DNA from: Brachynemurus nebulosus | Taxonomy: Eukaryota; Arthropoda; Insecta; Neuroptera; Myrmeleontidae | Direction: 5' to 3' | Length of the DNA stretch: 64,000 nt | Assembly: GCA_035578155.1 (NCBI GenBank) | Contig: JAPWDM010000071.1 | Location: 434,001-498,000, forward strand | In this document: piece after piece, positions 1 through 12,030 of the stretch | How the letters are laid out: the number at the start of each line of letters is the position of its first letter | How positions within the stretch are numbered: the first letter of the stretch is position 1 | Notes under the pieces: model-generated | The model's database searches: none | What the model was told of the DNA's origin: nothing | What the model saw: the letters and a program-made list of their open reading frames with translations, nothing else | Translations under genes and position numbers: made by a program

Positions 1-837
1 ATATGTACACACACACACACAATGCCTCAGGGATATTAAGCTTGAACAGTGTACGTATATGTACGAATATGTCATATTCTCAAAATTTACTCAAAATTAA
101 TATTGTTATTTATCATGTTGTTTAAAACATTTTAAGTTATTATGCCGTTAATGTACAAACACTTATTCATTTTAAATATCTTCTCTTTTTACCTCTTCAT
201 TCAACCGCCTCTGTATTGTTTCATCCTTGTCGGTAGCATTAATTGTACCTATAGTATTATGTATACTTACTTTCCAATAACGGGGATTACCAAATGATAA
301 CACAGGTGTTCTAATAATACATTAATGAGCTCGCACGAACAAGGCGACGCCAATGGACGACTACAAGGTACTAAAATATTCAATGAAAGTAAAATACTTA
401 ATGTAAAACTACCATCACCACTTATGTAATAATAATAAGTCACTCTTAAATATCGATAATATCGTATTTTAGTACGGTGTTCCCACTTTGGTAACTGGGT
501 AGGTACTCTAGCTCTTTTAAACATGTGTGTGTGGTGTGTTGTATTAGGGAGCATTAAATTTTAATATGAGTGTGTATTATAGAGGATTTTTTCTTTTTGC
601 AATAAAATAACATGTATTACAAAAGCAAGAAATTATTTTAAAATTTAATATTAGTAAGAATCAAAATAGTACTGCATGTAGAGTTAAGACCTAAGCAATT
701 TAGAAAATTACATACTTTCAAAATTCAGAGAAGTTACGAATTTTTATTAAAAGTTTGCGCTACGATACAAAAGTATCGAAATAGTATGATCAGGACATTC
801 AATCTCGAAATCTTGGAATCGGGACTGAAATTTTGAA
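1..837. other. No gene seen
   Basis: AT-rich DNA with an AC run at 9-22 and a GT-rich run near 525-540. 780-837 is part of an older repeat split by the hAT insertion that follows. Confidence 0.5.
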
Positions 838-845
838 GTCTCGAA

Positions 846-1228
846 TAGTGATGAGCAAAATTAGTCTTGGTCTTGCAGTCTTGTCTTGGTCTTGCATCTT
901 TTGCAAGACCAAGACCAAGACTATAAGTATGGCTGCAAGACCAATACCAAGACTCAAGTGAGCAAGACCAAGACAAAAGCAAGAAAAAAGCAAGACTCTT
1001 GCTAAACTATTTAAATAGTTTGAAAGTATAATTAATACCGTAAAGAGAGAAAATTCTGATTTTAGAAGGAAAAAATTAAGTGCAAGATTTTTTAGCAAGA
1101 CCAAGACTAAGACTGCATTTTGCAAGACCAAGACCAAGACCAAGGCTTAAACTGCTCTAGCAAGACCAAGACCAAGATTCTTAATGCAAGAACAGTCTTG
1201 GTCCTGGTCTTGCATTTGCTCATCACTA
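846..1228. mobile_element. hAT-type MITE built from CAAGAC hexamers, copy 1
   Basis: Terminal inverted repeats TAGTGATGAGCAAA and TTTGCTCATCACTA bound the element. The 8-bp duplication GTCTCGAA sits exactly at 838-845 and 1229-1236, the mark of hAT transposition. The interior is mostly CAAGAC runs on one side and the complement on the other, with a short unique core (about 1010-1080). There is no transposase. It has landed in an older repeat whose pieces (TCTCGAA and related) flank it at 780-840 and 1229-1370. Open frames through it are artefacts of the hexamer. Confidence 0.9.
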
Positions 1229-1236
1229 GTCTCGAA

Positions 1237-2597
1237 ACTCACATCAAGACCGGAATTGGTAAATAAAGAGGTATAAAACTGCAAAAAACAAGTGAGTTAC
1301 CAAATTTTATTTTCAGTTTCAACCCCGATCTCGAGACTGAGGTCGATATTTAAAAATTCCAAATTATCGGGATTAAAATTTTAGTTCGCAAGTAGAATAA
1401 AAGAAAGAATTACAAAATTTAGTTTCTTCTCACAGGTACTAACTTTTGCCCGATCCAAACATTATGGTGGACACGCTGGCTAAAAATTTTAGAAAGCATA
1501 AATTTTTCCGATAATAGTCACTTGTGTGCCAACACTGTTTCTCGAGTAGTGACCCAACATGACGGTACTTCCTTGTCAAACAATTTACAGCATATCTAAC
1601 ATGATTCAATATTTTACGTCCAAATTTCAATAATACGTTTCTTTTTAATGGTTTTGTTACGGTAATTATTTATTTTGATAAAATTAGTAACAGTTTTTTC
1701 AGTTAACATATGTGTTAAAAATAGCGTTTGAAATGTACCTGAAATAGTATTATATAGGTAAATATTAAATAAAATTAATACTAATTTTGTTGTCTTTTAA
1801 ATGAGAGTTATTACAAAGTGTTTTCCCATATTCCTTTAAATTTTACTACCCAATAATTCCGAAAAAATAAAATTTTTGCCAGTGGACTCTGACATGCCAG
1901 CGATTATAATTTCAATTTCGATTAAAAAAAAAAACTATACTCATTGCGTTACTAAGGGACAAATATTAAGAAAATTCTAACAAATCATGCCTAATATATC
2001 TACAAACTCAAAACGATAGTGTTTTCAAAATAATGATTTGAATTATATTTGTTTTTAATCTAATAACCTATCAGAAATCGCCTTTAATTCTCTTTGGGGA
2101 ACTATTGCATTATCACAATTTTTACGTTTCTGAACCAATGCATATGAAATCACTGCTATAAATACAATTTATACGCAGATAGAAATCTCGGTGAATAAAG
2201 AGCAAAAAATTCTCTTTGTTGAAAAATGGTAATGGAAATTTTTGTCCACGAGCTGCTCTGTGTCTCTTTTAAACGAAATTTAAAATTCCCTTTACCACAT
2301 CTCTTTGATATTTTTGAAAAAAATAAAAATGAAAACGATCCAAAGAGTAGGTATGTATTTGTGATGAAATAAAATAATTTTTTTTTTTAAAAAAGAATAA
2401 AAGCATTCAGAAGTGGGAAAATCAATTTAAAATAAAAATAAACAAATACAAAAGTGGAGTCGAACGGTAACAAAACATTAATAAAATTATTTCCACCTGA
2501 ATAAAATTTAATGATTTCTGTAAATGAAAGAGAATTAAAATATGTATGAGAGAACTGAAAACGATACAAGAGTTTGTATAGCACCAACATAGTAACT
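1237..2597. other. No gene seen
   Basis: 1237-1370 continues the older repeat (CCCGATCTCGAGACTGAGGT). The rest is featureless AT-rich sequence with short unrecognised frames. Confidence 0.5.
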
Positions 2598-2605
2598 ATC
2601 TATAA

Positions 2606-3987
2606 CAGGGGTTGGCAACCAGCGGCCCGCGGGTCGCATGCGGCCCGTTGCAAGCTTTCATGCGGCCCACCAAGCAATATAACTTTTCGAATAATTTGCT
2701 CTGCCTATGCAGAGTTGAGCATACTTTATACTTTTTTTGTACTCCGATGTTTTATAACATGTAAATAAAACTGTTACTAAAAATTTTTCCTCATCTTGAT
2801 TTATAATAATATTTATATTAATTTGTGTTAAAAAAAAAGAAACTACTCCTGTCGCAATATCCTGCATAATATAGCGAATTTCCGTTTACAGAAATTAGTT
2901 TTTCTCGGAAACTATTTGACATAGAATTATTGATCGAAAATCCTTTTTATGTGATTATTTTCTCCTCTTTCCAACGGTGTAAGAAAATATGGCAAAAACT
3001 TGAGGAAATTTGGGCAAAAAACTTACTTTTTCCATAAAAATTTTTTAGGCAAAAATGCCTAAAAATCCATTTCAGACATCGGACCTGTCTGACTTTTTGG
3101 ACTTCCAATATTTTTACCAAATTTCGTAAAAATAGGATTTTTCCATCGAGAGTTATACTGGGTGGGCCAAATAAGACCTACCAATGTTAAACACAAATAA
3201 CTTTTTTATTTTTTGATATAATTATTTTTTTCTTTTTGTAGGTTATAACTGAATTCTTGGAAATTTATTATGGAACCATACAGTACAAGACAACGGGTTA
3301 AAATTATCGATTTTTTCTATTCTTGTCAATGATCAATTGTTATGACGGAACGTAAATATCGACAATATTTTAATTCAAGATCGTCCCAATCTTTAAATAT
3401 CGTAGTCGTTGTTGGTGGTCTTGCGGTAGCAGTGTTTGCACAATAGGGTATTTTCCAAATTTTTGAATACTGCTTATATTTAAAGATTGGGATGAACGAT
3501 ATTTAAAGATTGGGACGATCTTGAATTAAAATATTGTCGATATTTACGCTCGGTCTTAACAATTGATCGTTGACTAGAATAGAAAAGATCGATAATTTTA
3601 ACCCGTTGTCTTGTACTGTGTGGTTCCATAATAAATTTCCAAGAATTCAGTTATAACCTACAAAAAGAAAAAAATAATTATATCAAAAAATAAAAAAGTT
3701 ATTTGTGTTTAACATTGGTAGGTCTTATTTGGCCCACCCAGTATAAATTTTAGTGAATGTCATTTTTGGCTTCTAGAGACTTCAAAATAAATTATTTCTA
3801 TCATAGTTCCGGGCTCAAGTAACATCAAAACAGTGACTCTAATAGCTGAATTTTCGATTCGAACATTCGTTAGTAAAACCTACTTAAGCCACATACTACA
3901 TTGCAAAATATTTGACTGTACGGCCCGCTAAAAATTTGTTTTTTTTTTTTAAATGGCCCGCCATTCAAAAAAGGTTGCCAACCCCTG
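2606..3987. mobile_element. Non-autonomous hAT element containing a nested TA-target MITE
   Basis: Termini CAGGGGTTGGCAACC and GGTTGCCAACCCCTG are inverted repeats, flanked by the exact 8-bp duplication ATCTATAA (2598-2605 and 3988-3995). Just inside are CGGCCCGC/GCGGCCC-type tracts. The middle (about 2848-3885) matches the repeat at 42063-42960, and 3156-3743 is a separate later insertion. No transposase frame is visible in the 1382 bp. Confidence 0.92.
3156..3743. mobile_element. Nested mariner-like MITE with long inverted repeats
   Basis: The sequence TATACTGGGTGGGCC at 3154 is mirrored by GGCCCACCCAGTATA ending at 3745, and the arms stay nearly perfect inverted repeats for over 150 bp on each side. 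The target is TA. It lies inside the hAT element 2606-3987, so it is the younger insertion. It sits where the related repeat at 42 kb carries an AT-dinucleotide run. There is no coding capacity. Confidence 0.85.
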
Positions 3988-3995
3988 ATCTATAA

Positions 3996-4527
3996 CATAG
4001 CATACACAATACCATTACGATCCACTAGCCCTATAACTACGATCTATACTACAATATTGTCCGTCGTATGTAAACACATTTTGTACTCAACAACACACAC
4101 ACATACGTATGGACAAGGAACGAACAAGGTATGTATGCATGTCCGGTCTGCAGCCCTGCTGCTTGTTGGCCATAAGTAAGTACCTACAGAGGCGGCGATA
4201 TTGTAATATAGGTAAGGATCGTGTACAAATTCACAACACGTGTTACATATGTCAAATGATGGTCAACATCGGACGAGTGACGGTAATAACATCGGTTTGG
4301 TCCACCAGCGGTCACCACCGGAGTGTAATGTGACACACAGTATCATCGTCCATATCGTCGTCCATCCTCAATATTCGTTTCGATATATATGTATAATATT
4401 GTCGCGGTTTTTGTCATGTTCCGACAAATAGACAGCCAGCTATCAAAGCTTACATACTATACTATAATATTATACACACACTGTACTGTGTGTCTTTAGA
4501 AGTTTAATATTATGTGAATATGTTATA
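3996..4527. other. No gene seen
   Basis: Slightly less AT-rich, with frames at 4109-4431 that I do not recognise. A CCTACAG/GGTAAGG pair at 4183-4215 could mimic a tiny exon, without support. Confidence 0.4.
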
Positions 4528-4690
4528 CAGTATAAACTCTTTTTATGCGGTGGATAGGGACCGCATAAAAAAAAATTGCAACAAAAAAAAATAGTTATAA
4601 AAAATATGATTCGCTACACAGATTGTAAGAAAAGCATTTTTTATACGATGGATCGGGACCATACATAAATCAAAACCTCACGGTTTCCCT
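4528..4690. mobile_element. Possible single end of a pogo-like element
   Basis: A TA followed by CAGTATAAACTC and TTTTTATGCGGTGGATAGGGA resembles a pogo/Tigger left terminus. A diverged second copy of the same motif (ATACGATGGATCGGGACC) lies near 4645. No matching right end was found nearby, so this is a remnant at best. Confidence 0.35.
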
Positions 4691-4828
4691 AAAAATTGCT
4701 TTTCTAGACAAGATGAAGGAATAATTTACACATCGAAACATTTTCAAACAGTTAATTTTTATAGGATATTGAAAAAACTGCAATTCATACATATGTAAAG
4801 AAACTGAATATTGCATTAATTTCTATAT

Positions 4829-5890
4829 CAGCGGTTCATAATCAGTGGAACTGCTATGGGTATGTGAAAACCTTATTGATAAACCATGTTTCAATACAAA
4901 TAAAAAAATAAAAAATTATAATTATGCTTTAAAGGGGGAAGTTCAAGAAAAATAAAAGAGACTACTAAAAATCTTCAGCACTAATATTTCTTTATTACTC
5001 ATGCGGGAGAAGTACTAACTTGGCGCACACATTTCTGCACGCAAAATAGCTGTTTGCCCACTGTACTCTTCCCGCATACTTTTTTGCATGTGGAAAGTAA
5101 CTTTCAAACACGCAATGTCGCCTCTTAATTTTTCATTTAATAAATATTTCATAATTATTTCTATAGAAACCACCAACAAAGTAATTTAAACGATAATTAA
5201 TTCAGAAAAAAAAGACGAACACTTAAAAATATTATTTTAAAAAAGTAATAAAAATGTTAAAAATAGTGATAATAATAGAAAAACGTATGTCAAATTCGTA
5301 ATAAAAAATAGTATGTGCAACTCGTGCGGGACTGTCGATTGCCCCACTCAAGCGAATGAGCGCACTCACTACGTTCGTGCGCTCAACTTCGCTTTCGTGG
5401 GCAATCGACAATTTCCCGCACTTATTGCACAATATACTATTATTAAAAACAAATCAAAATTTTAAAATTTTATATTGAAACTGATCAATGCAAAGGAGGA
5501 GAAAATTTAAGTGCCAATTGCAGGCTATATGTTTATTGCACACATATTTGATAATCCCAAAAATAAAACAACTGCAATACGGGAAGCAAAATTAAAAAAA
5601 AATTCTAACAATTAGAAAAACAATTTGTTTTCTTTATTTTTTTATTTTAGCACACTCAACTTAAAATGAACTCTATAAAATTATCTACTACGAAATAATT
5701 TTTTATATTTTAGATATTTGCAATTATTGGTTCTTGTTATTTAAAATCCTACCGCCTGATATAATTTAAAAAAATAATTATGAAGAAATTTGTAATAAAC
5801 AACAATAGGTACTGGTAACAAACTTTAAAATCCCATTTTGGAAAATCTAATCAAAAGCTACGTGACAGAAAAAAAGATTTAGAACCGCTG
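4829..5890. mobile_element. Degenerate hAT-type element
   Basis: The left end CAGCGGTTCATAATC and right end TTTAGAACCGCTG are inverted repeats of the common insect hAT type. The flanking octamers TTCTATAT (4821-4828) and ATATATAT (5891-5898) agree at 6 of 8 positions, weak in such AT-rich DNA. The interior is AT-rich, has no transposase, and hosts the fold-back element at 5309-5439. Confidence 0.6.
5309..5439. mobile_element. Small fold-back element (TAGTAT...ATACTA)
   Basis: Arms TAGTATGTGCAA plus GCGGGACTGTCGATTGCCCC are mirrored by GGGCAATCGACA plus TTGCACAATATACTA around a loop rich in GAGCGCAC. A related terminus (ACTTATTGTACAATATACTA) appears near 23760-23782, so this is a dispersed family. 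Confidence 0.6.
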
Positions 5891-6704
5891 ATATATATAA
5901 TTATATAATGTGATAATAAATTAAACCCTTCACTCTAATTTTGGTAAGATTTATTTTTAAAATTTGTATATATAAAAATTAATTATTGTACCTAATGCAA
6001 TTTACATCGAATTATAAACAATAATAAAATTCAAATTTTCGTTAAATCATTTAAGTAACACAAATTTTGATTTTGTTTATTTTTACAATTACAACATAAT
6101 TTCAGGTGTTTCGTTTTAATGTTTTGTCCGTAAATAATAACAAATAAACAACAAATACCAAACATAAACAAGTTTCTCTACGGAAGTATAATAATAATAA
6201 ATTCAAGACAGTGACGAACTAAAAGAGAATCCAAAAAGTATTTTATTATTTTAAAGAAAAATACACCGTCAATGGAGGAGAGAGGAGGGTTATCAATCAC
6301 ACAGCTTTGTCATACTTTCCACAGATCTTTCTCAAATCTTTAACGTGATTTTGCCTTAAATTTCATGTCTTGAAGAATTTCACGAAGTCAATCCAAAAAA
6401 TTCAACTTAAAAGTTTTTTGCTTTTCTAGCAACAAGAAAAACATGGAGTCCATTCCATGCTCCCGACGTTAAGGGTTTTACGTCTGCGCATGCACAATAA
6501 CCATCATTACTCTAGTGGTACCGAAATTTATAAGGAACCGTAACTGCTAAAATTTCACAGATAGATCGACGCTGCTCTTCCTCGAGTTAAGATGAAATTC
6601 TAAAAGAATCCTTTAGGAACCCAAATCGCACACTTTTATCAAAAAATATCATCAAAAACGATGCAATAGTTGTAAATCTATACTATTTGGTTTTTAGGAA
6701 GCCT
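5891..6704. other. No gene seen
   Basis: AT-rich. The block near 6590-6640 (AGAATCCTTTAGGAACCCAA) resembles dispersed-repeat tails seen near 39410 and 58120. Confidence 0.4.
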
Positions 6705-7497
6705 CGCACGGAGAGAAAATTCCTATAAAAATTACTGTGCTCAGCACTACAATCGACGTGTAAAAGACGAACATATTAAATTCTGTAAGGTAAAAATATA
6801 AAGATTATAATTAATCATAAAAAATTTAAAGGATGGAATGTTCTTTTCGTAATATTATCTCCGTAAAATTTGTAAAACAGCACAGTAAAAAGTTCCATTA
6901 CCGACAAAAAAATAATTTTTAATTATGTTTATTAAAAAAATTACCATGCTAACATGCTAATAATAGAAAGAAAAAAAACAGAAAGAAGGTTGGTTTTGTT
7001 GGGAACGCTGTAATGAAATGTACCTCAATCAGCGAGTTACATGGGTTACATGCGAACCATGATAGGTGTGGACTGTGGAAGAAACTTTGTCAGACAGCTC
7101 CCACCAAGCACCTTGATGCAGCTAGTAGTCAGTTGCTTTTACACTCTCTTAGGATGATGTCATCGTTTAATTCATCTTTTTGTTATTTATCTATCTTTAG
7201 TATATGTATTACAATATATTGTTGGCAATCATTTTTGTATACATGTTTTTACAGGGACAGTGCAACCAATATAAGGTCGCGAGTCAGATGCGCAAATGAA
7301 AGAGTACGACAACAAGAATTAAACTATAATATACATGCATAAGAGTGTGATAAAAGTTGTGTTAGCACCACATTAAATTTTACCATGCTAGCACACATTT
7401 TTTATTTTGGTCGTCGATCGCGCACGGATTATAGGGGAGCATAGTAATTTTTCTGAAATTTTCTCTACAAAAATTATAGGATTTTTCTCTCCGTGCG
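6705..7497. mobile_element. Inverted-repeat element with CGCACGGAGAGAAAA termini
   Basis: The left end CGCACGGAGAGAAAA is mirrored by TTTTTCTCTCCGTGCG at 7482-7497. Inner arms also match after small gaps (TCCTATAA, AAAATTACT, ATCGACG). GGAAGC occurs on both sides (6697-6702 and 7497-7502), a possible target duplication whose length does not settle the superfamily. The 109-codon frame at 7013-7342 lies inside and is not recognised. Confidence 0.6.
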
Positions 7498-8904
7498 GAA
7501 GCAATGAAAGCTGTCCATCAAAATTATTAAATTTCAAAAATTCAAAACGATCGAACCTTATTATTTCGTCAGCTGAGTATTGATTTATATCAAGTCCATT
7601 TTTTTTTTTAAATTTCTCCGGTAGTGTTTACGGCATCCTCAACGCCGAAAACTTAGAAAACAACCATGGACTTCGAACAAACCAATGCTCAGTTGACGAT
7701 TTGTTACTGCGATCAATGAGAGCACAAGCAATATCGGAATAAATAACTAATCTATCAACGTTTAAAGACGTTCCTGCGCGTCCACAAAACACTGTAGAAT
7801 AGGATGATGTAGCTACCACAAATTACTACAGAACATAATACCCTATATGTTATGCATACAGAGCTTGTACTTGTTCATGTGTCATATCCTCATATGATGT
7901 GTCGTGTATGATAGGTGATTGCTATATGTACCACCTATGTACTGATTTGTGATATCAATGCATACATAGTTGTTGATTGAAAATTCCCCATTTATTTGAT
8001 CGTGTATGGATATTATGTACGCATACACATCAAAACGTACCAGAAAATTTTAATTTTAACGTCCGTCAATACGACGTTTTTTATGAAATTATATAAACTG
8101 GATATTTCAAAGAATATTTTTAAACATTTTCTATTTTGATATCTACTCTTATAATATACATATTATAATTTTTAACACGAAAAAATGCTGTTTAGAATGT
8201 TTTTTCCTAATGGCTCTGTGTTAAAAATTTGATTTTTAATCGTCAATTACTTTAAGAAATGATCAATGAAGGCCTTAAAATTTTTGAAGGAGGATAACTA
8301 TGTAATTCAACTTGTCAATTCTCTAAGATTAAAATTTTTATCTACTATTAGGTTTGACGCACGAACGTCCTTAAAAGTATTTCTTGTACCACGGATACTT
8401 ACATCAGAACCGTCCATGTACTGTTTCATCAACATTACCCGTACCAACTCTATCCTACCTATCTACCTACACCGGTAAAATCATAACAACAACAATAATA
8501 AGAGAAAATAACAATCCTTTTTGAAAATTACCCATTACTTTGAACATCACACACACACCCACACACCAGCATGCACACCCAATTAAATGAACAATGAAAA
8601 TACACGTTTGTTTATTTGTCAACAAGTTTTCACACAGCACACTTCCCGACGCCCCCACCGTACAGTACACTTCCACCATCGCACCACCACCACACCATCG
8701 AGGTTCTTTAGTAGCAACATGTACATACATACTAACTACATTTCATTATTACCGGCAATTATCTGTGAACTCGACAACAATATTCTACAATAGATACAAA
8801 CAGACAGACAGATACAATACAGTCAATTGTAATAATAAACATTGATACACTGTAGACATGAGTGTGTTAAAATATTACATACTGATTAAGCGGGTATTGT
8901 ACAC
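7498..8904. other. No gene seen
   Basis: Short frames only. 8548-8720 is CA-rich (ACACACCCACACACC, CACCACCACC) and gives spurious frames on both strands. Confidence 0.5.
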
Positions 8905-9645
8905 ACTGAAAAAATTTGTGTTAAAATTAAAGCTTTGTTCCTTTTTCACGAATTTTCAGTTCAAATCAGTAAAACTCATGCGCAGTTGGAAAAGTTGAAA
9001 ATAATGCGTTCCTTTTAAAAAAATATATTACTTGTACTGATAGTCCAATGTTCCTTTTACTATGAATTTGAATTTGAACTGAGGTCAAAACAGTTCAATC
9101 AGTCCAGGATTTTTGTCAAGAATTTGAACTAGAATTTCAGTTTCTGTACAGTTTTGAAAAAATTATTAAAAGAAGTTAATGAAGAATAATATCTACGATA
9201 TCTACCCATTATCTACGATATCTACCCATTATCTATCATATTTACGATATCTACGGTTAGCGTCGTTAGCGTAGTAACGTTGTCATACGAGTGCAAAGTT
9301 ATTCAAACTTATTTTTTTTTTATAAATAATAATTAAAATATTTTTGTTAGTTATAAATTGTAAATAATTGACGCTAACTGACGCGACTGACACTGATGCT
9401 ACTTGAATATATATTATATCTATGACCCTGTTTCTCATCGAGATTTTTGTTGCTTTTCTCTATGATGGTAGTGTCACACTTCTATGCCCTCTATAGAGTA
9501 TTTTTAGAATTTATTGCGTTCCTTTTTAAAAATTCAGAATTATTAGTTCAAGTAATAATTCAGTTCGATTATGCGTATTTGACAAATTCATTATTATTTC
9601 AACCGTTCATCATTTTGGAAAAGGAACAAAGCTTAACACATTTCA
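8905..9645. mobile_element. Probable decayed inverted-repeat element rich in TGTGTTAA
   Basis: TTTGTGTTAAAATTAAAGC with TTTGTTCCTTTT near 8917-8955 is mirrored by AAAAGGAACAAAGCTTAACAC near 9618-9640. TGTGTTAA/TTAACACA octamers cluster on to about 9770. The left side has a CACTGAAAAAA-type start. The right boundary and target duplication are not clear. Confidence 0.45.
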
Positions 9646-11089
9646 CATGTCCAGAACGGTCCACTCAATTTGTTGTGTTATTTTAACACAAAGCATATGT
9701 GTCAAATCTTTACACAAGATTTGTGTCAATGATTTAATACACAAGAGGACATACATTTTGTGTTAATATTATTTCGCATAATTTAAATGACATTTAAATA
9801 ATTTTTGTTTTAATATTTGTTATTTGAAATTGTCCAAAATTGCAAGAAATAATATATACACCACCGATTAATTTCTTTTTCTTGTTCCCTCGTATAAATT
9901 ATTGTTCCCAGATCTTTACAGGCTCTCTGGCAACAAACTCGACACTCAGGTTTAGAAATCACACTTTCATTCCTTAGTATACAATATACTCTTTACTCTT
10001 ATGTTCGTGATATACCTATACTCGTGAATTTTCTTCAAAAACCAGAGTTATACTCAAATTTATATGAATTGAAAATGATTCATGCATATAAATATAAAAT
10101 ATAAATACACATAACTTTATGTATCATACAAGCTCATAATATAGCTATCCCTCACAAGATCTATTATCTAATGTATCGAAAAAGGATAGTAAAATTTTTA
10201 TAATAACTTTTATGTAGGTATGTGAGACAAAACTTCATGTTTACATTCTTGAGGAAAGAGTCATTTTCATTTAATATAAATTTGCTTATATCAATTTCAT
10301 GTATATTACCGGACACAAAGAATACTTGATTACATATATTGACGTCTGACGCGACTGTAATTATAACACATTTACATTTGAAGTGTAGGTATATGTACAT
10401 ATTACATACATACAATGTATGAAGCTAGGTTATGTCTAGGTAAATAGATACATACCTTTCATAACAACAAATATTTGCCCGCACTCGGTCGCTATGACTC
10501 CTTTCAAATCATAAAAACATGATTTACATTATTACAATAACATGGTGTAGAGAGAGAGCTTGCTGGCGTTTACGGCTCTAAGGTAGGTAGGTACACAAAT
10601 TTTATTATCAAATATAAAATTAAGTAATAAAAATAAATATGTGACATATCGAGGTATGAAATATGCAAATATTTTGATAACTGTGCACGATGGAGTCATT
10701 ATAGCACAATCGAGGTATGTAAGTATCAGGTTAGGTAAATTTTCATCATGAACACAATGAAAATCAAGTTATTCATAGGAGTCATAGCATATTTTGTATA
10801 ACTGAAATTTTACACAAAATAAAATTCGATCTAAACCAAATATTTTGAAATTTTGTTGCTTGCTTGCGGATGAAATGCAAAATTCTAGCAAACAAAATAA
10901 ACATTCTCTAATTATAGTTTAGTTTAATTCAAAAAATTATTTCAATCATATTTCAACTTGTATCATCCAAATCAATCAAATTCATAGCAAGTGTCTAATG
11001 TCTTAAGAACTGGTAAGAGTCGCAGCTACCAGGGTCGCAGACTGCAGCGGGCAAATTTCATATCATTTAAATATATTTCTTTAAGTAGA
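9646..11089. other. No gene seen
   Basis: TTAACACA motifs continue to about 9770. After that, AT-rich sequence without recognisable features. Confidence 0.5.
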
Positions 11090-11091
11090 TA

Positions 11092-12028
11092 GGAGAGACC
11101 GGGTCAAAACCGTATAGCTAAGGATTTAGCGTTGTATATCATTCATTTTAAAACGTAAATGTATGAAACCAACGTTTATAATTAGTCAGTTTCCTAAGGA
11201 ACATAATCAAATCAACATATTTCGGATAATACCAATATTAAACAAAAATAACACAAATAATTCAAACCATTATTTATAACGGTTTTACCCCGATACATGG
11301 ACAAAACCGTATACTATACTCAACACCGACAAATCGGTTTAAATCATCTTAAGCCTTTGCGTGTTGAAGAACCCAAATCATTTTTTTGTTTGAATTGGTT
11401 GACTCAGTCTTATATAATGTTGATTTTTGTTGACCTGACATGTTCGAGCAATTTTGAAGTACCCCATGGTTGGTTCCGTCAAAAGCAGCTTCAACGGGTT
11501 TTCTAATGTTATTCCAATCCCATTTCTTTACTAGTAATAGTAATACTATTATGATTATGTGGCATCTTTTTTGCAACTAATAATAAAAAATCAGTTTAGT
11601 TCATATTCATACGTCCAAGTCAAAATCATATATAGGCCGGTTTTACTCCGTACGGTTTTGACCCGGAGACCTATGTGTAAACAGATAATTCATTACCACC
11701 TATGCAAATCGATTTTGCCGAAACAAATATTGTAAATTACGAGTAAATTCACACACTTTAACATAACTAATTGGAGACTAACTTGTAGTACACATAAACT
11801 TAACTATTTTTCCTTGAATTTTCACAAAAATAAAATCAAGTCTATTAAAAAACACTAAAATGAAATATTTTGAAAACGTTTGTGCTTACCGCTGCAAGTG
11901 TTTGTTGACAAATAGCTCTCATTGGTGTACGCTGTTGAGCGGCTTGCGTTTCGGATATTTTAATTAATAGCAAAAATAGACCTACTATACTGTTTTACCC
12001 TGGTATACGATCTTGTACAGGTTTCCCC
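11092..12028. mobile_element. TA-target element with G-rich ends and reiterated terminal motif
   Basis: The left end GGAGAGACCGGGTCAAAACC and the reverse complement of the right end, GGGGAAACCTGTACAAGATC, agree at about 19 of the first 27 positions, and TA flanks both (11090-11091, 12029-12030). Versions of the terminal motif recur inside: CGGTTTTACCCCGATACATG near 11280 and a strong inverted copy at 11635-11671 (TACGGTTTTGACCCGG), itself followed by TA, so a shorter element ending there is possible. No transposase was found. Architecture matches 32976-33885 and 62788-63707. Confidence 0.6.
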
Positions 12029-12030
12029 TA

